DNA from: Euperipatoides rowelli
Lineage: Eukaryota > Onychophora > Udeonychophora > Euonychophora > Peripatopsidae
Direction: 5' to 3' (one strand)
Length of the DNA: 10,028 nt
NCBI GenBank assembly: GCA_003024985.2
Contig: PXIH01S0021958.1
In this document: one piece after another, positions 7,395-10,028 of the stretch
Layout: every line of letters begins with the position of its first letter
How positions within the stretch are numbered: position 1 is the stretch's first letter
Translations under genes and position numbers: made by a program
Notes under the pieces: model-generated
What the model was told of the DNA's origin: nothing
Database searches by the model: none
Seen by the model: the letters and a program-made list of their open reading frames with translations, nothing else

Positions 7395-7510
7395 GCAATA
7401 TATTATACCGCGTGGATAGTGACAACAGTAGCCATTCCGATGAACCAATCATGGAGCGGCTTAGTGAAGGAGGTGTTACCATATTGAAACAAACACAACG
7501 AAAAACTCAT
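7395..7510 (+). CDS. Internal coding exon candidate, protein not identified
   Basis: This 116-nt segment is bounded by a textbook acceptor (TTTCTATTTCCCTGTTTATTTTTAG, pyrimidine-rich) and a good donor (CAT|GTAAGAG). Between them a single frame is open for 38 full codons plus the last two bases of a split codon, so the upstream intron is phase 1 and the downstream intron phase 0. The peptide is NILYRVDSDNSSHSDEPIME then RLSEGGVTILKQTQRKTH: an acidic, Ser/Asp-rich first half, then a Gly-Gly turn and a basic end. This resembles a disordered linker running into a structured domain. Base composition is clearly less AT-rich than the flanks. I do not recognise the protein. The codon start at 7265 of the extended frame is inside the presumed intron and is not a real start. 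Confidence 0.5.
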
Positions 7511-7700
7511 GTAAGAGTAATTAGTTTCATTTTTTCTTTTATTAGCACTTGCACTTAAAGATGCTAATAAATTGCGCAGGCAGATAGATATTTAACTAAA
7601 GAAGCCATTTCAAGGAAATGTAAACTACCTGATGGAGGTTTGGGACTACATGCAAATTCATGTCAAACTGAAAGGAAAAAAAATATTAGCCTAACACAAA
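7511..7700. other. Non-coding sequence, presumed intron downstream of the exon
   Basis: No second exon is visible within the following 2.5 kb on the plus strand. I see nothing specific in this piece except A runs at its end. Confidence 0.35.
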
Positions 7701-7705
7701 AAAAA

Positions 7706-7749
7706 AAAAAAAAAAGCACAAAACGGGGTCGTAATTCGCTTTTTTTTTT
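7706..7749. repeat. A-run/T-run inverted repeat
   Basis: An A18 run ending in GC (7698-7717) is followed after 20 nt by GC and T10 (7738-7749), giving a 12-bp perfect stem A10GC/GCT10. The loop ACAAAACGGGGTCGTAATTC is less AT-rich. Could be a transposon end or two back-to-back poly(A) tails; no further evidence. Confidence 0.45.
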
Positions 7750-7999
7750 ATTTGCTGCACGATTTTGCTTTTAATTTTACACATTTTATTCTATTTATAA
7801 TTTAATTATTTGAAAAACTGGCTACTTCTGATAAAAAATTATTTTAAGTTATATAACGATTCTTATACATTTTTTAATCTTTTATTCCAGTTACACTTTA
7901 TTTTATTTGGATTTTATATGAAGGCTTTATCGCACGTTTTGTTTTAATTCAAATTTATTTTATCACTTTTTTTATTTTATTTTATTTATTTTTTTTATT
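7750..7999. repeat. T-rich stretch with diverged direct repeat and (TTTTA)n tract
   Basis: GCACGATTTTGCTTTTAATT (about 7757) and GCACGTTTTGTTTTAATT (about 7932) are similar and lie about 175 nt apart, suggesting an old duplication. The interval ends in (TTTTA)n-type simple sequence at 7969-7999, which borders the minus-strand splice donor of the next feature. Confidence 0.35.
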
Positions 8000-8004
8000 C
8001 TCAC

Positions 8005-8188
8005 CTTTGTCGGAGACCCATATCTTGCTATACAAAATTGAACCACTTTTATTGTAGCCGCCACCCCGTACCACACACAAGTACAGCTTTCCAATTAAGA
8101 GGATACTGTTGACACGTGATCCGAAAGACAGATATATTAGTGGTAAGTAGGTCCTCTCAACTGTTGCATCGTATTTCCAAACCTTCAT
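8005..8188 (-). CDS. Kelch-repeat-like exon or pseudo-exon, minus strand
   Basis: On the minus strand a frame is open from about 8212 to the splice-donor-like AAAG|GTGAG (exon end 8005, GT at 8004-8003). The peptide reads VWKYDATVERTYLPL, then RVNSILLIGKLYLC, GGGYNKSGSI and YSKIWVSDKG. This matches the plan of a kelch beta-propeller blade: W-Y-D...LP.L, R.N, a hydrophobic strand, GKLY, a Gly-rich turn before Y, then W.VSD starting the next blade. Kelch blades usually have a Trp after ER and a compact GG-Y turn; here the Trp is missing and extra residues (VVR) precede the Gly-rich turn. No good acceptor is seen; an ATG lies at 8188-8186 and an in-frame stop at 8215-8213. It may be a diverged exon, a first exon or a decaying copy. 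Confidence 0.35.
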
Positions 8189-8215
8189 TTTTAACGCGTT
8201 ACATTTCAATAGTCA

Positions 8216-9070
8216 GATACTTATAATAATGACAGATTAATAATTAGATAGTTTGTAATTTTGTAGATGGGTATTTTTTTTTCATGTTTTAGTTGTTTAG
8301 ATGTTAATTAGTTCAAGAATAATAATTAGTAATGTGATGTCAACAAGAAAATAGATACATCCAACCTTTAACTTTGTAATGTTATCCTAAGTTAGTGTGT
8401 GCTCTGACAGATGCTGCGGCAGCCTTCAAATTAAAGATGTCTTTGCTCAAGGGATAAAATTTCCTTCAGCTTAAAACAATTTTATAAAAAAAATTCACTT
8501 GACAGTTTTGATTTACTATTTTTTTCTCTCTTCTTAAAACCTTGAATTGATAAATGCTTTCCTGTGTAAAAATCTAAAAATATATATGGTTTAAATGCCA
8601 TAATGTTTTCAATAAATTGTTTAATCAATATTCACACATTTAAAAACTATAAACAAGGAAAGAAATATTAGATAACCTTCAGATATTAAGATATAATTAC
8701 CAGTGGTCAAATAATGTTTATTTATCATCTTCATCATCATTCATTTGGATCTTAATCAAACTTGATCAGCATTTTTGTATTTATAAAATGTATTTGTTTC
8801 TGAATTCAATTTGCTTTCTTCTCTTTAAAATTTTGTTTTTGTGGTGCCAATTAACTTAGTTAAATCTCATCACCAAAGATTGTTGTATATTCCTTTAGCC
8901 ATGAAATAAACAAACATTTTATTTTAACATTTTCAAATATTTGAAATACTCAAACTAAGCTAAACCTCAGATTATTCATACCATACAGTTCACAGTCAAA
9001 AGTTATTCTAGGAACTTTTGTAAATACAATCATACATGAGATTTCATTACTGTGTATTTGATATTAACTA
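8216..9070. other. AT-rich non-coding stretch
   Basis: No gene supported. A perfect 16-bp palindrome TTTCAAATATTTGAAA lies at 8931-8946 and a short TCATCATCAT-like tract near 8727-8742; both are compatible with chance in AT-rich DNA. Confidence 0.4.
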
Positions 9071-9076
9071 AATTAC

Positions 9077-9118
9077 AGTGTATGCCATTAATCTCATTAC
9101 TTAATTAGAGCATACACT
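9077..9118. repeat. 9-bp inverted repeat
   Basis: AGTGTATGC (9077-9085) and GCATACACT (9110-9118) are exact reverse complements around a 24-nt AT-rich loop, next to the decayed LINE fragment. No function suggested. Confidence 0.45.
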
Positions 9119-9119
9119 A

Positions 9120-9720
9120 CACGGACTACAGTAACCTTATGCATTGTATTGGGCTAACATCTTGTTCTGTTTGCTTCATAAAAATATTCTCAATTAACTC
9201 TGCATATAGGCTACTATGTTTTGCTCAACCACTTTCAACTTAATTTCCTTTAGGGCTCGCTTTATCCCTCTCAAAGTTAATTATTGTTATAGCCTCAACA
9301 CTACACCTTCAAATCTTCAGTCCTTATACTACATAATATATCAAAATATTCATCTGCCCATACAACAAGCTTTTTTTTTTTAGTAAACCCTAGCCCTTAT
9401 TATCTGTGTTGCTCATCCTTATGTTCTTAAATTCCCCTGTGGCATTAATCTTTTTATCATCAGCATTTTCCACATATATTGCCTTCAATTTTCTCCAAAG
9501 TGACTGCATTGTTTCAACTATAAACATTTTCACTTATCCATTGGATAACAATTAAACTGAACACTATTATTTTTTAATTCTTCCCATCTCTTATGAATTT
9601 TTCATTCCTATGAGTTCCTATCACTTATCAATGACGTCTCCTTTATTTTATTACTTCTCCAAACAATTTCAGTTTCTTAGTTTAGTGCTCAACTTCACTT
9701 ATTATATACTCATTATATGT
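9120..9720 (-). pseudogene. Decayed LINE (non-LTR retrotransposon) fragment, endonuclease-RT linker and RT start
   Basis: Reading the minus strand from high to low coordinates, pieces of a LINE ORF2 appear in the expected order, separated by stops and frameshifts. HKRWEELKNNS lies near 9560-9600. LWRKLKAIYVENADDKKIN (9444-9503) follows, then RMSNTDNKG (9392-9418), which resembles the 'DKDGK' step. VWADEYFDILC (9331-9363) resembles the widespread RWAEYFEELL motif just before the RT domain. TLRGIKRALKEIKLK (9229-9277) resembles the 'EEI..ALK.LK.GKAPG' start of the RT domain. A faint match to the 'NYR.I.LLS' step may lie at 9123-9161. The catalytic YADD region is not present. The plus strand is correspondingly pyrimidine-rich. 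Subfamily (CR1, RTE or other) cannot be set. Confidence 0.5.
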
Positions 9721-10028
9721 TTTAGTTTAATTTCTCAGTTTCACTTTAGTATATGTCTCACATTCATATGTGTTAATTAATGTTTAAAAACTAATTCTTA
9801 CCTTTCAGAACTTAAAAATGAAACCTTACCTTTAACCCAAATTAGATTCATTTAACTATGTTCTGTTACTAAACTGTTCTTTCACCAGCATTCATAGATA
9901 GAATGTTTTGTTAAAAAAACATATTGTTAAACATATTTATTTAAATTTCACTGGAGCAAATTATATCACTTTACCTGTTTTAAAAATGCTAGTCGAAACC
10001 CATCGAAATCGATTGTATTTTTTTTTTT
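9721..10028. other. AT-rich non-coding stretch
   Basis: No gene or repeat family recognised. The window ends in a T run (10018-10028). Confidence 0.4.

Noticed and set aside
8931-8946. 16-bp perfect palindrome TTTCAAATATTTGAAA
   Set aside because: A/T-only core with short C/G ends; expected by chance in a 10-kb AT-rich window.

Overview
This is eukaryotic, almost certainly metazoan, nuclear DNA. It is AT-rich (roughly 70% by eye), has long A and T runs, no bacterial-style gene packing, tRNA-derived SINEs, DNA-transposon remnants, a minisatellite and at most small exons inside long non-coding stretches. CCCTAA-like motifs recur, which fits a lineage with TTAGGG-type telomeres; together with the SINEs and hAT elements this points to an invertebrate animal such as a mollusc or other marine phylum. 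The species cannot be fixed from this window. One base (511) is an unresolved N.

Layout. 1-560 is AT-rich with a few CTAGCT motifs. 560-960 is a less AT-rich, pyrimidine-rich block, possibly an old repeat read on the minus strand. About 1150-1385 is a minus-strand tRNA-derived SINE. 1901-1964 is a perfect 13-bp inverted repeat. About 2055-2200 is a weaker SINE-like piece, followed by a non-autonomous hAT-like element (about 2201-2665). 3050-3545 is a minisatellite of ~38-bp monomers with a ~263-bp higher-order period. 3804-4115 is a 312-bp inverted-repeat element bounded by an 8-bp direct repeat (GTATATTC), best read as a hAT-type MITE, with telomere-like CCCTAA motifs inside. About 5205-5523 is a plus-strand tRNA-derived SINE with a hairpin and A-rich tail. 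6020-6684 is a ~660-bp element with 84-bp terminal inverted repeats flanked by TTAA. 9120-9720 carries a decayed LINE reverse-transcriptase fragment on the minus strand.

Host coding content is thin. A well-bounded 116-nt internal exon candidate lies at 7395-7510 on the plus strand. A minus-strand open segment at about 8005-8188 reads like a kelch-type repeat and ends in a good splice donor. If both are real, two genes on opposite strands lie within 500 bp, or one of the two is a pseudogene or nested. Neither can be assigned to a named gene. I see no prokaryotic operon, CRISPR array or intact transposase. The window is best described as intronic or intergenic accessory DNA shaped by repeats; its most unusual parts are the two inverted-repeat elements and the higher-order minisatellite.
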